From contig NZ_JASNWE010000003.1 in NCBI RefSeq assembly GCF_030283145.1, positions 186,001 through 250,000 of the forward strand: a stretch of 64,000 bases of DNA. Reading direction: 5' to 3'. This DNA comes from Actinomadura xylanilytica. Its GTDB lineage: Bacteria; Actinomycetota; Actinomycetes; Streptosporangiales; Streptosporangiaceae. The first letter of the stretch is position 1, and every line of letters starts with the position of its first letter. Made by a program: the position numbers and the translations under genes. The notes under the pieces were generated by a model. That model did not search any database. It had not been told where the DNA came from and was given only the letters and a program-made list of their open reading frames with translations. Shown one piece after another: positions 63,788 to 64,000 of this stretch.

Positions 63788-63835
63788 GGACTTTTAATCC
63801 GTAGATTGTGGGTTCAAATCCCACGCGACCCACCA
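63788..63835 (+). other. 3' half of a tRNA-Lys-like gene with CCA, probable att site
   Basis: From the anticodon arm (GGA-CTTTTAA-TCC, anticodon TTT) through a perfect T-arm (GTGGG-TTCAAAT-CCCAC) and acceptor strand GCGACCC to encoded A-CCA, this is a tRNA 3' half. The bases upstream do not form GGGTCGC or a D-arm. It faces the opposite way to the tRNA-Val scar at 35117 and marks the right edge of the element-rich interval. Confidence 0.65.
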
Positions 63836-64000
63836 CCCCTAACCAGGGCAAACGTGAGTTTGCCTGACTTGTCCGCCGCCCACTTCGCCCCACTTCGGCT
63901 CCAGGGCGGCTCGGGGACACGCTTCGGGCCTGGCCATCCTCGTTTTCGGAGGATCCGCCCCGGCATCCGCCCACCATGATGCATAGGACGCTGACGCCCC
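63836..64000. other. Flank to the right of the tRNA scar
   Basis: A short inverted repeat GGCAAAC-GTGA-GTTTGCC (63847-63864) lies just after the tRNA remnant and may be its terminator. No coding region is supported in the remaining bases. Confidence 0.35.

Noticed and set aside
63372..63977. 201-aa minus-strand frame containing RVGFEPTIYGLKV
   Set aside because: This peptide is the well-known false translation of a reversed tRNA region; here it reads through the tRNA-Lys remnant.
1..64000. CRISPR arrays
   Set aside because: No regularly spaced direct repeats were seen; the short repeats at 49977-50066 are only three and not separated by spacers.

Overview
The window is high-GC DNA with dense, translationally coupled operons, long secreted proteins, DUF6221/XRE/LuxR paralogues and many GTG starts. 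This indicates a filamentous actinomycete, possibly of the Actinomadura/Streptosporangiales type (the genus is an inference). No rRNA, intact tRNA or CRISPR array was seen.

Bases 1-27371 look like one large biosynthetic locus. The left part carries the end of a MATE exporter, an Sfp-type phosphopantetheinyl transferase (PPTase), two PAPS-type sulfotransferases, a glycosyltransferase-like protein, a free condensation-domain protein, a secreted arylsulfotransferase-like protein and a type III polyketide synthase. A 1.6 kb stretch with a decayed gene separates this from a run of eight overlapping genes (10825-27371). These encode PKS1 (two nitronate-monooxygenase-like domains, KS, AT, ACP, KR), PKS2 (KS, AT, DH, PPTase-like), a free ACP, a 91-aa unknown, an alpha/beta hydrolase, a UGT-type glycosyltransferase, a membrane methyltransferase and a GHMP-kinase-like protein. 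The set resembles a PUFA/secondary-lipid or enediyne-type iterative synthase with tailoring for a glycosylated, methylated and possibly sulfated lipid or polyketide. The product is not predictable from sequence alone.

Bases 27.5-35.0 kb hold small secreted proteins, two XRE-type regulators, a lipoprotein and a compact ATP-grasp RiPP locus (precursor, maturase, then a GNAT). The maturase gene is split by one in-frame amber codon. Palindromic operator candidates lie between the RiPP operon and its divergent XRE regulator.

At 35.12 kb is the 3' half of a tRNA-Val gene, and at 63.79 kb the 3' half of a tRNA-Lys-like gene. Both look like attachment-site scars facing inward onto the 28.6 kb between them. 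That interval holds a broken IS5-like transposase, a LuxR/LAL regulator and a four-gene secreted cassette. The cassette encodes a protease prodomain without a catalytic domain, a sedolisin with all three catalytic residues replaced, a beta-propeller-like protein and an intact subtilisin. After it come DUF6221 and SMI1/KNR4 genes and a graveyard of IS remnants (IS701, IS21, an rve-type IS).

Bases 53631-62747 encode a complete Wadjet type II (JetABCD) anti-plasmid defence operon. The SMC-like jetC carries a +1 frameshift in a G4 run. The operon and a gene fragment truncated at its 5' side are bracketed by two insertion elements that share nearly the same terminal inverted repeat, so the block resembles a composite transposon.
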